DNA of 64,000 bases from Polytrichum commune (lineage: Eukaryota > Streptophyta > Polytrichopsida > Polytrichales > Polytrichaceae). A program made the position numbers and the translations under genes. Location of the stretch: contig OX485803.1 in assembly GCA_950295325.1 (NCBI GenBank), forward strand, positions 3,162,001-3,226,000. Reading direction: 5' to 3'. Every line of letters starts with the position of its first letter. Position 1 is the first letter of the stretch. The notes under the pieces were generated by a model. It had not been told where the DNA came from. It worked only from the letters and a program-made list of their open reading frames with translations, and ran no database searches. Below are positions 1-11,589 of this stretch, in pieces.

Positions 1-99
1 TGCATGATTAGGTGTGGATCTAAGAACTGGCACCCAAAAAGACATGTGTTTATAAGAGACATCCATGAAACTTGACATCCTCCATTTCAAATCTGGAAC

Positions 100-660
100 T
101 AGAAAGAGAATACACCCAACTTGTTGAATAATGTGTTGATAAGAGGTCATAGTGAAGATTCTCTTTTTATTTTCAGTGATCACATAGGCTCTTCTGATTA
201 TGATAATATATGAAGTTGGAATGGTTAACATATTTTGAGCACATAGTCCAGTCTCAATGTAACATGTACCTTTTTTTTTTATGTATGTTCACTACAAGAA
301 GCCTTGCCATACACTCTTCATATATAGTGATCACTTAAGCTCTATGGGGACTTTTTATTTGATTTTAGTGATCACATAGACCCTCCTAATTGCATTAATG
401 TATGAACTTGGAATGGTTATCATATTTTGAGCATATAACCCAATCTCATCGTACCATGTATCCTTTTGTTGTATGTTCACTACAAGAAGCCTTGCCAAAC
501 ACTCTTCTTATATAGTGATCACTCAAACTTTATGGGGACTTTTTATTTGATTTTAGTGATCACATAGACCCTCCTAATTGCATTAATGTATGAACTTGGA
601 ATGGTTATCATATTTTGAGCATATAACCCAATCTCATCGTACCATGTATCCTTTTGTTGT
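100..660. repeat. 188-bp tandem repeat, about 2.8 copies
   Basis: Two nearly identical units start at about 291 and 479 (period 188 bp). A third, more diverged unit precedes them. Each unit carries a 'tagtgatcacatag' stretch and an 'ggaatggtta..catattttgagca' stretch that also occur in the window-wide dispersed repeat called R1 here. The array is therefore probably a local amplification of part of that element. No coding potential is seen. Confidence 0.85.
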
Positions 661-758
661 CCGTCCATTACTAGTAGCCTTTGTCAATGTATATGACTCA
701 AATGAAGTACTTAATATTGAAGAGTGATTACATCCAAGTAAGACCCAGATGCCTTATG

Positions 759-776
759 TTTAGGGTTTAGGGTTTA
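759..776 (+). other. short telomere-like TTTAGGG run
   Basis: Two perfect TTTAGGG units followed by TTTA. This is the Arabidopsis-type plant telomere unit, far too short to be a telomere. Such interstitial runs also occur as telo-box promoter motifs, but no gene starts nearby. Confidence 0.6.
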
Positions 777-837
777 ACATGTGAAAATCTGGCCCATGCC
801 CCATCACTCAACTTCCTTTCAATTCGATAGTCATCTT

Positions 838-1075
838 GAAGCTTACGAACAATGAATGGAGAGAACTGATCGCTTAGTTACAGATGAGCTGTTTGAGTTT
901 GAGAAATAACCAGTTGATGTTGAAGACTTTAGGCAAAATATTTTAGAGGAGTCTATGGAATATACCTCAAATTAATAAAGAAAATCCAAAAGATAACAAC
1001 ACGTAACTAGTTGGACTTGGAAAGACTAGGATTTTGACCAATTATGGTATATCCAAAATCCTCTCCGGACACTGT
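838..1075 (+). repeat. dispersed repeat family D, copy A
   Basis: A ~235-bp sequence that recurs in direct orientation at 3713-3962 and inverted at 4135-4356. Shared landmarks are 'gtttgagtttgagaaataac', 'ttagaggartc' and 'tcaattaataaag'-like stretches. Shorter relatives form a tandem array at 33.7-34.2 kb. The class is unknown and no reading frame is evident. Confidence 0.75.
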
Positions 1076-1127
1076 TCAAGAAAGTCTTGTCACAATGCAT
1101 TAAGAACCAAGGAAGATGTGCCCACTT

Positions 1128-3705
1128 TTAGGAAAGGTGGAGCCCCTTGGACGTGCCACACCGCCATGTAAAAAGTAACATAGAACCAATTAACATGAAC
1201 CCTAGCAAGTGACCTACCAAGAGCCCACTAATGTACCTATCTACATTGCCTCTTTCAATTTCAAGTGATGTGAAGATTGTTCTTCTACAAAGGACAATAC
1301 TAGCCCCCAAGTTTGGTTGAAGCCTTTAAGGAAGGCATTTGCTGAATAGTTGTTAATCCTAATAAAGTTGATAATTGTCTCCCATGCCATTTTGGCGTAC
1401 ATAATGAACTCATCCCAAATAAAGTGTTTGACTTTGGACTCATGCCATTGTTTGTGATTGAACCCCTATCATTACGCTCAATCAAGATTGTCCAAAGTGT
1501 CATGCCCTAGAGAAGGTGCCAAACCTTGATTTTCTTAGCAAAATCCTCAGGAATACTTTCCCCAAAGAGAGTTTGTTTCCAATGAAAACTATCATATATG
1601 TTTGTTAAGACCACAATGCTCGTGCATGATGAAAGTAGCCCACTTCCAAGTTCTTCGGGCTTGGATGAACTCCCAAAACTGATGCTTAACTTATTCATTA
1701 GTGTTAGGAAGGCAAAACCCACATTGCTCAATGATAGGAGCCGGAGCTATGCATGCTCTCCATTCATTGATTGCGACTGCCCCTTGAATACTAAAATGCA
1801 AGACCGTCATCTAATGTATCCCAATGTGCTACTCTAAATGTCATAATGTACATATTTTTTCACTTGACGAATGTAGAAGCTACTTATGTTGACGAATGGA
1901 ATCATGTTGGCAATTAGTGGGCGTGACACTTTGAGACCTCTAGGCATCTAGTTTAAGCCCTTCACAAATAGTGTACATGCCACTAAATTCCATAAACGAT
2001 GCAGTGGTACAAATGTTTTTAACATGATGGAAGAAACCCATCATATTGCATGTAGTTTTCTCCCACTCACTAAGGCATCTGGAGTAGGTACGCACTGTAA
2101 AACACTTACTTGCTAGAGCCAAAGAGAGGTGACGTTGTTGCTTGTAAGAGGGAGTAAATCGGCTAACCACTGGAGAACAAAGGCCGGATCCACCGTTCCT
2201 TCAATGTAGAATCCAAGTCATTGTCTAGGGTGGGGACAAACGGGTCCTCTAGCCAATGCCTCCAAAGGTCCATAAGTTTTGTGGTAGATAACCCCAAACA
2301 TCCATATCTTCATTGGACCATAGATAGTTATGGATGATGCTTCTATTTCTCTTATTTATATTGTTAGAGCCTCCCCAAATGATGATAAAAAACCATAGTG
2401 TGGAAGGAGGACATTGTTACAAATGACCACTCTTCCGACATGAGAGAGTTTCATAGTAATCCAATGATTCAACTTCTTGGAGATTTTGGCGTAAAGGAAC
2501 TAGTCCACATCCTGGGTTTTGAGGTTAAGCCCGAAGGGGGTACCCATGAGTTTAGTGAGGTCTCCCTCCTCAACCCACTCCCACCCATAACTTGCAAGCC
2601 AAATTGGTTTTTGGGTGCACTTATCGAACCACTAGGTGCAGGACTTATCTTAATTAATTTTGGAATCCTCATGCCTCACTGAACACCTTCAAGATTCTAA
2701 CATGTATGTCTACATACTTCTTGTCACCTCTAACCATAAACAAGGAATCATCTATGTATTGAGAGATACATTGTTGTTTTCTTCCATGTGGAAGGATAGT
2801 TCCCTATAGTCTACCTTCTGCCACCGCTTTCTTAATAATGTGGGCCAAAACCTACCAACAATGAAGAACATGTAGGGGGCAAGTGGGTAGCCTTGATGTA
2901 CCCCTCGTTCAATTTCAAACTTCTCCCCTGGGCTCCCATTGAGATCAATTGCCGCATATGCATTGTTACAGAGTAGCTTGACCCAACCGATAAATTGCTC
3001 ATGAATGCCCATTCTATCTATGGCGTGAAAGAGGAAATGCTAGAAAACATTGTCATAAGCCTTAGAAAATATAGTTTAAGAAAGACAACTAGTTGTTTGG
3101 ATGCCTTAGCCCAATGCAAGGTTTCTTGCATCAAAACAACATTGTCTAGAATAAACTGCAGTGCTAAGAAGGTTCTATGCTTGGGGCTAATAACATCACT
3201 TGGTTGCAACCTACTTTGTAATATTTTAGCAAAGACATTGCAAAGGACAATATAGAAGGTAATTGGTTGCCAATTATTCAAATTTTTACTACCTTCAAAT
3301 AGAAATCATACCAATGGCGGGCCATAACTATTGACGGAGTCCAATGGGAATTCCATCATGCTTTCGGGCTTTCCCGGTTGCCATTGAGTCAACCGCACCA
3401 TAAAGTTCATGTTGCATGATTTCTTTTGTGAGAGAGGCATTCATTACTTCAATAAAAGTCACTGGAAAATCTTCAAAAACTTCCCTTAGTGCGTTTTTAG
3501 AATTATCCTTAGAAGAAGTTATGGCATATCTTTTCAAGATCCTCCCTCTTGGTATAAATCCCCCTCTTGGTAAAGATCTTTAAGTTCCAACATAATAGCT
3601 TGGGTATTCTTTTGCCTGACTGACTTAAAGAACTTGGCCGGGCACTAGTCCCATACTTGCTTCCATTTGACCCTAGACCCTAGACCTAATGGCTGCTCCC
3701 TTTGC
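1128..3705 (-). pseudogene. decayed plant LINE (non-LTR retrotransposon), reverse transcriptase and C-terminal region
   Basis: Read on the minus strand from about 3705 down, conceptual fragments follow the order of a plant L1-type ORF2. A pre-RT segment (about 3705-3330) contains SVRQKNTQA and ELYGAVDSMATGKA. RT motifs include NWQPITFYIVLCNVFAK with LQFILDNV (3281-3120), and WVKLLCNNAYAAIDLNG with ERGVHQGYPLAPYMF (3012-2850). A degraded palm region follows (IDDSLFMVRGDKKYVD, about 2750). The C-terminal part carries KIKVWHLL (about 1510) and MTLWTILIERND (about 1500-1465), the zf-RVT-type tail of plant LINEs. Many frameshifts and stops break the frame, and no 5' ORF1, endonuclease or poly(A) tail was recognised. 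A dead copy. The class is fairly certain, the exact ends are not. Confidence 0.85.
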
Positions 3706-3712
3706 CTTCCTA

Positions 3713-3962
3713 GTATGGATCAATGATCGGGGAGAATTGGCAGTTAGTCACAAATGAACCAGTTGAGTTTGAGAAATAACCGGTTGAAGTTCAAGATTGC
3801 TGGAAAGTTACCGATCATTTTAGAGGAATTCATAGAATATACCCCAGTTTAATAAAGGAAAACCGGAGGATGTCAACATGTAACCGATTGGACTTGCAAA
3901 CACTAAGATCTCAACCGATTATGCCCAACAATCTCCCCGATCACTGGTATGGATATCTTCAA
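3713..3962 (+). repeat. dispersed repeat family D, copy B
   Basis: Second copy of the ~235-bp family D, in the same orientation as copy A, immediately upstream of the LINE remnant as the LINE is read. With copy A it brackets the LINE as direct repeats. Confidence 0.75.
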
Positions 3963-4134
3963 TTGCCCTCTTAACTTCACTCACATCACTTTGAATGTTC
4001 CATGTTTGGGAATCTAGATTAAGTATTGACTTTGACATACATGAGCAACATTTTTTAACCAATCTCCATCTTCAAATTCTGCAAACCACCAAATTATGCT
4101 AACTTAAGTTATATACGCTCATCCACATCAGTGT

Positions 4135-4356
4135 AATGGAGATTTTTGTAGAATCAGTCGAGATCCTAGTGTTTCCAAGTCTAACGAGTTGCATGTTGAA
4201 ATCTTTCAGATTTTCTTTATGAATTTGAGGTAAATTCTATGAATTCCTCCAAAATGATTGATACATTTCCTAAAGTTTTGAACTTGAACCGGTTATTTCT
4301 CAAACTCAACCAGTTCATCTGTAACTAGTGGTTGGTCACCCCTGTTCATTGCTCCA
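4135..4356 (-). repeat. dispersed repeat family D, inverted copy C
   Basis: The reverse complement aligns along its length with copies A and B (for example 'ggttgagtttgagaaataac'). With copy B it makes an inverted repeat with ~230-bp arms and a ~170-bp spacer. Confidence 0.75.
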
Positions 4357-5187
4357 CATGAATGTGGTACTTGGCATGCCAGATTCGTCACTTTTCAAAC
4401 AGTTTACAAGCCTGGCAGGTATTATGTATACATGTTTAAGCCTCTAAGCCAGGCTTTTCCCCGTACTTATCTGACCGATGATCTAGCGACTGACCTGCTT
4501 GTTGATTGAAACCTGGCCAATGTATAGAGCAGTCATGTCTTGGTCATTGCAAATCGAGCTTTGTAGACATCTTCTTCACTGGTCAGCTCCTTATGATGCA
4601 AGAGGATGACAGAAAAAATGAAGTTCCATTCCATTCGAACCAGAAGAGACGTTTGCCAACCAATGTTTGTATGAATGGCCTTCCATTTCTTGGTGCAAAA
4701 GTATTCTTCTAATTAGTTGACTGCGAAGTTGACCACTAGCAAACAATGGCAAGCATAAATGACTATTACTGAATCATGATGATAGAAGTGCAGGGCCTGT
4801 GAGCCAACAACTTTTCTTGAGCATTACAATGGCCCGTGATCTAGGCCCCGTTCATGCATCATACACTTCTTTTATTTCTATTGTAACCAGTGCTATTGTA
4901 TGAGGTGTGTCTCTAACACTAATTCGCATACTAGGCTTGTACATGGCAATTTTGGCAGATGCTTCTCCACACATGCAACCACAGTGTTGTAGCTCATCAT
5001 TATTGCAATGGCCTCTGAAATTCATGAGGGACAATGTAGCTGTTGAGCATTCCAGAAGTTTGACATTGTCATTCTTGCCATGAGGTTGTTGCAATTCATT
5101 TTTGGGCTGCTTCTAACATCTGCTCCACATTATTTTAACACACGTTAAGATCATCAAGCACTTCAAGTACATATGCACATATGACTC
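4357..5187. other. intergenic, nothing recognised
   Basis: Short open frames only. None has recognisable motifs, and no RNA gene or clear repeat was seen. Confidence 0.5.
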
Positions 5188-5271
5188 ATAGCATGGCCAC
5201 AACGGGGGGCCCAGCCTCCCACCGGCTGGGCTGGCTGGGTGTAGCTGGACCCCCCAGTGCGCCCATGCTAT
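5188..5271. other. GC-rich 84-nt perfect-looking hairpin
   Basis: The left arm begins ATAGCATGG and ends ACGGGGGG. The right arm's reverse complement begins ATAGCATGG and ends CTGGGGGG, with about 18 of 22 positions matching. A second inner stem, CCCAGCC/GGCTGGG, sits in the loop. It is a small GC-rich island in AT-rich DNA, about 780 bp beyond the FBA stop codon. It could be a structured RNA, a pre-miRNA-like stem or a small foldback element; nothing decides between these. Confidence 0.55.
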
Positions 5272-6054
5272 CATACCATCTTTCATTTCCACTTCTCAAC
5301 GTTTCATGCTTTGAAAGGCCAATGGATACTGAGAGGGGTTTGGGGCACCCGGGGTACTGAGAAGAGTTCTTAGTTTCACGTGTCATTTCGGCTCAGCTAG
5401 CATTGATAAGATGAAGACATGGAGATTCTGTAATATGAATATCTGTTAACGCAAGTGAGTTCGAAAATACAGATTTTCCACCATATTTTCAACAAGGCAT
5501 TCAATTATTTATAAGACAATGGAGAAAATACATTGCATCGAACACCACGCCACATTAATGGTACCAGAGATCAGTAAACAGATTCAGTCTTGAGACACTC
5601 TATACCCACGTCCTCAGTCTCGTCACAACCACCACTTCAAAATACACTTAAACTAACTTAGGATGACCTTTGTGGACACAAATCAATTTCTTTGTAACTC
5701 ATCTACCACAACCCCCAGAACGCTTGTGACAAAAGGTTCGCATCCAACTGGACCCCGTTAGGTCTGCAAAGGAGATTTCGGATCCTCCCTCAGGGTCGGT
5801 GCCAAGAGTGCGAATATGAGCCAACAATACTCGGGCAATGAAAAAGTGCTTTTCATAGGCAAATGTTTTACTCTTCAGTACTTAGAGTACACAGTTTCCT
5901 GAATATATAAAATGCTCTGCATAACAGCTGGAATTTACACATCGGTTTGCCCCTGCAAAGTCTCGTATGACTACCAAATTCAGGAACCTCCCACAATTTT
6001 CAGCATTGCTCCTTATATCCCTATATCTAATGTACTCAAAATCGTAGTCAACCT
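5272..6054 (-). other. 3' flank of FBA
   Basis: This stretch lies directly downstream of the FBA stop codon (minus strand) and probably contains its 3' UTR. On the minus strand an AATAA-type stretch lies near 5505-5512, a possible polyadenylation signal about 545 nt after the stop. No gene or repeat is evident. Confidence 0.35.
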
Positions 6055-8514
6055 CTAGTATTGGTAGTTAGACACAAACATGCCTTGCTTGGCTTCTGCA
6101 GCCTCTCCCTCCTCTGAGTACTTTCCGAGCTGAGCCAAAGAGTTGGCCTTGGCACGGACGAGCAGAGCCTTCTGGGCGGCCTCCACATTCTCGGGTTGCC
6201 CCTTCCATGTCTTCAGCACGCTGTTCTGAAGAGCACGGGCATATGAAAACGACACGTGCCATGGGTTGGGGCTCTGGTTCATTGCGTTCAAGTTCAAGGT
6301 AGCCTCCACTTCTGACTGTCCTCCGGACAGAAACTGCACCAAACATACACATCCATCTCACGTTAGCAAACTGCCGTCATACCCCGATCAATTACACTCA
6401 AATCTACACATGTTGGTGAGGTCTATATTCTACCACAACCACTCCTCACATCCATCAACTTGCATATTTCAGGAGAAAAAAATAAACATTCCCTCCTTAC
6501 CATGATGCCGGGAACTGATGGTGGCACACGCCTCTTCAACAAGTTCAATGTGTACTCAGCCACCTTCTCGGGGGTGGCCCTCTCCTTGCACCCTGCTCCG
6601 GGGGTCACCATGCTCGGCTTCAGCAGGATACCCTCAAACACAACGTTGTTCTCGGCCAAGAAGTAGAACACCCTCGACCACACCCTCTGGGCGACGTCCA
6701 AGGTCGCGTCAATGCCGTGCTCGCCATCCAGCAAGATCTCGGGCTCCACGATGGGCACCAATCCATTGTCCTGAACATCACATCCACTCAATAACCATAC
6801 GAATATACGATACTCGAAACTCCGAGCTCTAACAACTTCATTCACTGCTAGAGGAACATGCCACCCATCAAAGACAGCACAAAGCAACGAGACACACCTG
6901 GGAGATGGCAGCGTAGCGAGCGAGACCCCATGCAGCCTCAGTGATGGCCAACTCTGAGGGACCGTTGGGAATGCTGATCACTGTCCTCCTGCTCAGTTGA
7001 AGTATGTTTCCAACTTTAGAAATTTTCAATTCATCAACCCCTTGGGTACGCAAAATTCACAAGTGTATCAAACCCGGGTAGAAACCTGAAAACTACAACA
7101 ATTCTTCGGAGACTCACCACTTGGCGAACCTAGCACCCTGCTTGTAGTAGGCAGCGGTCCTGGAGGCAAGACCGTCAAGACCCTGGCACCATGATTCGTT
7201 GTTGGATCCAGCCAATGGCACAAGACCCTAACAAAATCAACCACACGCTTTGTCAAAATTCAGCCAAGAACGACATACAAACAATCGAGAATTTCGTATC
7301 TACATTCTTCAGTCACATTGCTTCTGACTCGAGTACACGCACCTTGTCAACCTTGATCCCGGGAATGATACCGTTCTCCTGGAGGATATCAACCATCTTC
7401 TTGCCATCGGTGGTGTTCTGGTACAGAGTCTCTTCGAACAAGATGGCACCAGAGATGTACTGGCCAAGGCCTGGGGTGCTCACGAGCAACTGCCTGTACG
7501 CCTGACGGTTTGCTTCGGTGTTCTCCAGCCCGATGGAAGACAAACGGAGACCGCAGGTAGCGTTGGACTCGTCCATGGCCATGATACCGCGTCCCGGCTG
7601 GGCAATGGTTTTCTGCAAAGTGAATCAATTCATCAGCACTGCATTCTAGATGTCTTCGACCCTGGCACACCAATGTCATCTGGTATGCATTCCGAAAACA
7701 AACTTGTACATTTTGTGCCCTGTACCCGAAGTGTTTGTGTTGAACAAGCACACGTGCATTGACGAAATCTCGTACTCCTAAATCAATCTTCTATGTCCAT
7801 TTCAGACATCGCGCACCTCATTCTTCACAATGAAGTGCATAGATAACAATAATAAAACAATAATTCGAGAACATTCCAGCCCTCCCTGACCTCCGTCTGA
7901 TCCTTATCTACTTTACTCACTCGGTGCAGCCATGGCCTTGAAAATATTACACTACGCTCCGAAATTTCACGCACAAGCATCTGCTAAAGCAATAGGTAAC
8001 GCTACAAAAAAGGAAAGAAAAAAAGAAGCACTGTTTGTGTATCTCTGGCTTCACGGCAAGGCATGAATTGGTGCCCTCCATAATATACAGCCCGAAGAGC
8101 GGTAACCCTGTTACCTGACATCGACCACATCTTATCTTCCGTTTGGCTCTCAATTTACAAATCTGCTTATCTTTATAATCGGCAAGCCAGAATGCAGTGC
8201 AAGGTCCCGGAACTCATAAAGCTCAAAATGCCACGGGTGATATCAACGGGCATCGCAACCCCGCTGTGCTACTCAGTAACCTCAAGAACCAGGAGAATGC
8301 AACTCAAGCAACCACAGAGAGCGTCATGGCTTCGCAAACCCACCGCAGTCTGGATGAGCTCCGCATCGTACCCGGCGGCGCGGACGGCGAAGGCCACATT
8401 CTGTCCCTTGGAAGCTACGGCTGCCTGCTTCAAGGCGCTGCCGCTGAATTCCGACTTGCCGAGGCTCACGCCCTGCTTGAATGCGACGCTGGAGGACATC
8501 GCCACGGCGGCCAT
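6055..8514 (-). CDS. FBA: plastid class I fructose-bisphosphate aldolase
   Basis: Class I aldolase reversibly joins glyceraldehyde-3-phosphate and dihydroxyacetone phosphate; plastid forms serve the Calvin cycle. Six coding exons join in frame: 8514-8344, 7612-7343, 7227-7118, 6988-6898, 6770-6501, 6333-6055 (stop TAG), giving 396 aa, normal for plant plastid aldolases. All introns are GT-AG (115-731 bp). Residues 1-45 are Ser/Ala/Lys-rich like a chloroplast transit peptide, and the mature protein probably starts near [12 protein letters not shown] (46-57). Conserved blocks are [10 protein letters not shown] (about 65-74), [10 protein letters not shown] (about 218-227), ILLKPSM with the expected Schiff-base lysine at about 265, and FLSGGQSE (305-312). 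The C-terminal Tyr needed for activity is present (ends NYQY). The start at 8514 is the first Met of the leader; a second Met lies five codons in. No stop or frameshift is seen. Confidence 0.96.
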
Positions 8515-9154
8515 CGCTGCGAGATTGTTCGGAATTTTACAACGAAGCAATTCCAGGCCCAGGCTCAGGTCGAGAGGATGAGGCGGAGCAGCTGCGGTCC
8601 TGCGTGCGTCTGGCACCGTGACAATGAGGCGCCCGGATACATACCCCTGCCTGCCCGGTGCGTGCCTCTGCCCGCGGGCAGGGCAGCGCACCCACTCATT
8701 GGCCAGGCACACTCTCGACGCTCCCCCCACCGGGACGCTGGGATTGGGCAGACCCGTTCGAGAAGGGGTGCTGGCCAATGGCGGCGTCGCATGCTGGCAG
8801 CGATATCCTCAGGGCGTTTGTGGTAGGGGATGTTGGAGCCACACACTGAAGGTTTTCCTGCACTTTTTTCGTGGCTTGGAGACTCAAAACACTTCGGTGA
8901 ACCTGGGCTTCTCTACACACAAGGAGGATGGCCTAAAATTTGGAAAGCCACCTGCCACACACCCCAGTTGGTGTCATTCTAGCACTTTTTGTTGCACCCG
9001 TTTTGCCAAGGTGGGTGTTCTATGGTTGTGAACATGAATTGCATATTTGGTCATGGATTCGTCGCCCAAATACGTCCGCACGTAGGGCCGGTTCACACGG
9101 GGTTCCAAGTCCTACGTCCCAGTTCGCTTGAGTCCAATTCGTGCGATCTCACAA
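8515..9154 (-). promoter_or_regulatory. 5' UTR/promoter region of FBA
   Basis: GC-rich up to about 8830, unlike the AT-rich DNA beyond. A CCAAT motif on the minus strand lies at 8698-8702, about 185 nt before the start codon. No convincing TATA box or transcription start can be fixed by eye. Open frames on either strand here are by-products of the GC content. Confidence 0.35.
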
Positions 9155-9306
9155 CCCACCCACACTTACTGGTGCGGGCCACCAATGAACGGGTCCTACC
9201 AGCACTGATTACATCCAGTGGCTCTCATTGGTCAAATTGGAGCTAAAAGGGGTCCCTGCTGGTAGGAGTCGTTCACTGTTGGCACACACTAGTAAGTGTG
9301 GGTGGG
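9155..9306. repeat. 152-nt hairpin with 50-nt arms
   Basis: The arm 9155-9204 (begins CCCACCCACACTTACT) pairs with 9257-9306 (reverse complement begins with the same 16 bases). About 42 of 50 positions match and the loop is ~52 nt. It is either a small foldback element or a hairpin-RNA locus. It lies about 640 bp upstream of the FBA start codon. Confidence 0.7.
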
Positions 9307-9524
9307 CAATCGGCCATTGGGAGCATGGAAGTTGGGACTTACCACTTCATACAGGGTTTCAAGTCCTAAGTTTGAAGTATGACATGGATGCCTACGTGGG
9401 TATCACCCTTTGGAAGCGAGGTTTGGGACTTGTGTGAGAGTTGGGTCGAACAAAAAGTTGTACCCAACTCTCAACACAACTCCCGATTCTTTTGGGACAT
9501 GAAATTAATCAAGGTCTTACTATA

Positions 9525-9546
9525 ATATATATATATATATATATAC
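9525..9546. repeat. (AT)11 microsatellite
   Basis: Uninterrupted alternating AT run. Confidence 0.95.
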
Positions 9547-9984
9547 CATACTTCAATGTTTTCTTAAGGCTCAAAAATGGGGACTTGTTGACGTGAGTGG
9601 GACTTTGGGACTTGAGAACCTCATGTGAAGCAGCGCTTAGTGTGCTCCTTTACGAAATTTTGTAGAAGTAGATTGCTTGCCATTGATGAGTCATGGTTGA
9701 TTGTCGGTCAAACTTAGTGGAACAGATTCCAGAATGCATATTATAAGAATCATTGAACATAAACTATGCCTCCATACAACTTTCAAGTTCCAGTGCCTGT
9801 TTTGAATGCTACTGAGTCCATTTTGTAATTGTTGTGTGTTGTTGTTTGAAATCCATAATCTTTCATTTCCTTCATATGAACTGGAGTTTTGTTGTGACTT
9901 ATCATTGATTCATAACTTACTGTGTCGTACGTACATGTACATGGGTACTTTCACAGGAAGTTTGATTTTTATACATACCTAACT

Positions 9985-10340
9985 AACTTCAAGTTAAGCA
10001 TGCCTAATTTGGTTATTTGTTGTAATGGATCCAATTATTTGAGTGGTTTGTGGTTAGGTGCATATATAAGAATGAACACCAAGAAGACATGTGTTCAAAA
10101 ATCATCGGACTATGTGTTCAAAATCTATCGATTTTTATTAAGTTTAATAGACATTATCACCTAGGTCCCACCCCCTCCCCCCATTATGTTGACTACTAAA
10201 CCTAGAATGATCAACATAATATGAGCATGCAATCCAATCTCTTCTAAAAAAATATTATTTTTGGGTGTCGGTCCTTAGATCCGTCCCTTAGAAAACACCA
10301 CTCAAATATAGGTTTTTCTTTATCAAGAAAAGCAATTGAG
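9985..10340. repeat. R1 dispersed repeat, foldback form
   Basis: The left half (about 9985-10165) and the reverse complement of the right half (about 10170-10340) align: both read 'atttgagtgg', then 'acacc(a)aa', then 'ggactatgtg/ggattgcatg', then 'caacataat'. Two R1 halves thus face each other around a C-rich centre (about 10168-10182). No coding capacity. Confidence 0.65.
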
Positions 10341-10514
10341 TAAAGCCATAAAACATTAATGTCTACAACAAATTTGCTTGTCCTAAGCAATATGCAATAC
10401 TTGTTTGGGTACATTTGGATATTAAAAGTGACATGGGGAATCTCTCTTGCAATCTTTTGTACAAGTCACAAAATTGATGTGTCAAATTCAATTACTCATC
10501 TTAATCAGACACCT

Positions 10515-10842
10515 ATACTCAAGTGGTGTGTAATGATATCTCCAAAAATGGACACCAAAAAGACGTGTTTCAAAGAGATTGGACCACGTGCTCAAAATAT
10601 GAAAACCGTTCTAAGTTCAATAGTCAAATTAATTAGGGAGACCTAGATGACCATATAATAAGCATGATAATCTTTGTTTTAATATTGAAAAGATTATTTA
10701 CATGAGCTCTTAAAATTATGTAGAAAGTGGCTACATCCTCAATTTGGATTTGCTGACCATTTTGTACAAATCGCACGTTTCATATCCTAGGAGAAGTGGG
10801 TGAGTTGAATAAAAAAACAATCACCTACTACCCATCTACTTT
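10515..10842 (-). repeat. R1 dispersed repeat, near-complete reverse copy
   Basis: It carries the R1 landmarks in order: 'acaccaaaaagacgtgttt', 'gattggacca', 'gttcaatagtcaaattaat', 'atttggatttgctgacca', 'tttcatatcctaggagaag' and 'acccatctac'. These match the reverse complement of the 12.6-kb copy. Confidence 0.65.
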
Positions 10843-11589
10843 ACTCACTAAAACTGAAGGTTCTGAACTTCCTAGCGGATTTCTGTCAAAGTAAATAATG
10901 CAAGTTTTAAGCATAGTGCTCTTAAAATCAAGACTACGTCCTCCTTTGCCCATGGCTAGCAATGTCTTCCCAAACACATCATTCATTTCTAGGGTTTTGA
11001 TTTGCAAAACACCTAACCAAAGAATGAATGTTTCGACAACAAATTTCTGAGGTTTGGACTCCCGAGTAAGTTTTTCATTGTAGACCCCACAAACGCGTGC
11101 GCCCATGCCTCCTAAAAGAATTCAGAGGTGCAATCTCTTGCTTGCATGCATGCATGCAAAATCTTTCTGGTTTCTTGGGGAAAGAACATCCAGGAACAGT
11201 GTCTGGGGAGATTTTTGGGCTCACAGCCTAACCTCCTTGTTAATACGACACCCTCGATATTACGATGTTTCTGTAATGGACTTGGTTTAGGAATATTTGT
11301 TGTAGGCAAAAATGCGACCAAATTAAGGTGCATCGTGTGCAGAAGTGGAGAAGGGAGGCCTTGATTTTTATAATGCGCACTTGTAATTTTGTTTCCATCA
11401 ACAAGCAGGCAGGTCACTAGATGACTAGTTTATAAGTTTAGGCGACAAGCCTAGCTTGGATATGTGCTTACTTAACACATGTCACTGTTGTGAAGTATTT
11501 GAAGAGTCTAAAATTTGACAGGCCAACGGCCACACTCATGCGGGGGAGCTGTGAGCATAGCATTGTTGGTTTGCAAAATTTGAAGATGG

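Noticed and set aside
8197-8826. 209-aa plus-strand open frame opposite FBA exon 1
   Set aside because: It is the antisense of the aldolase transit-peptide exon and its GC-rich leader, with no motif of its own.
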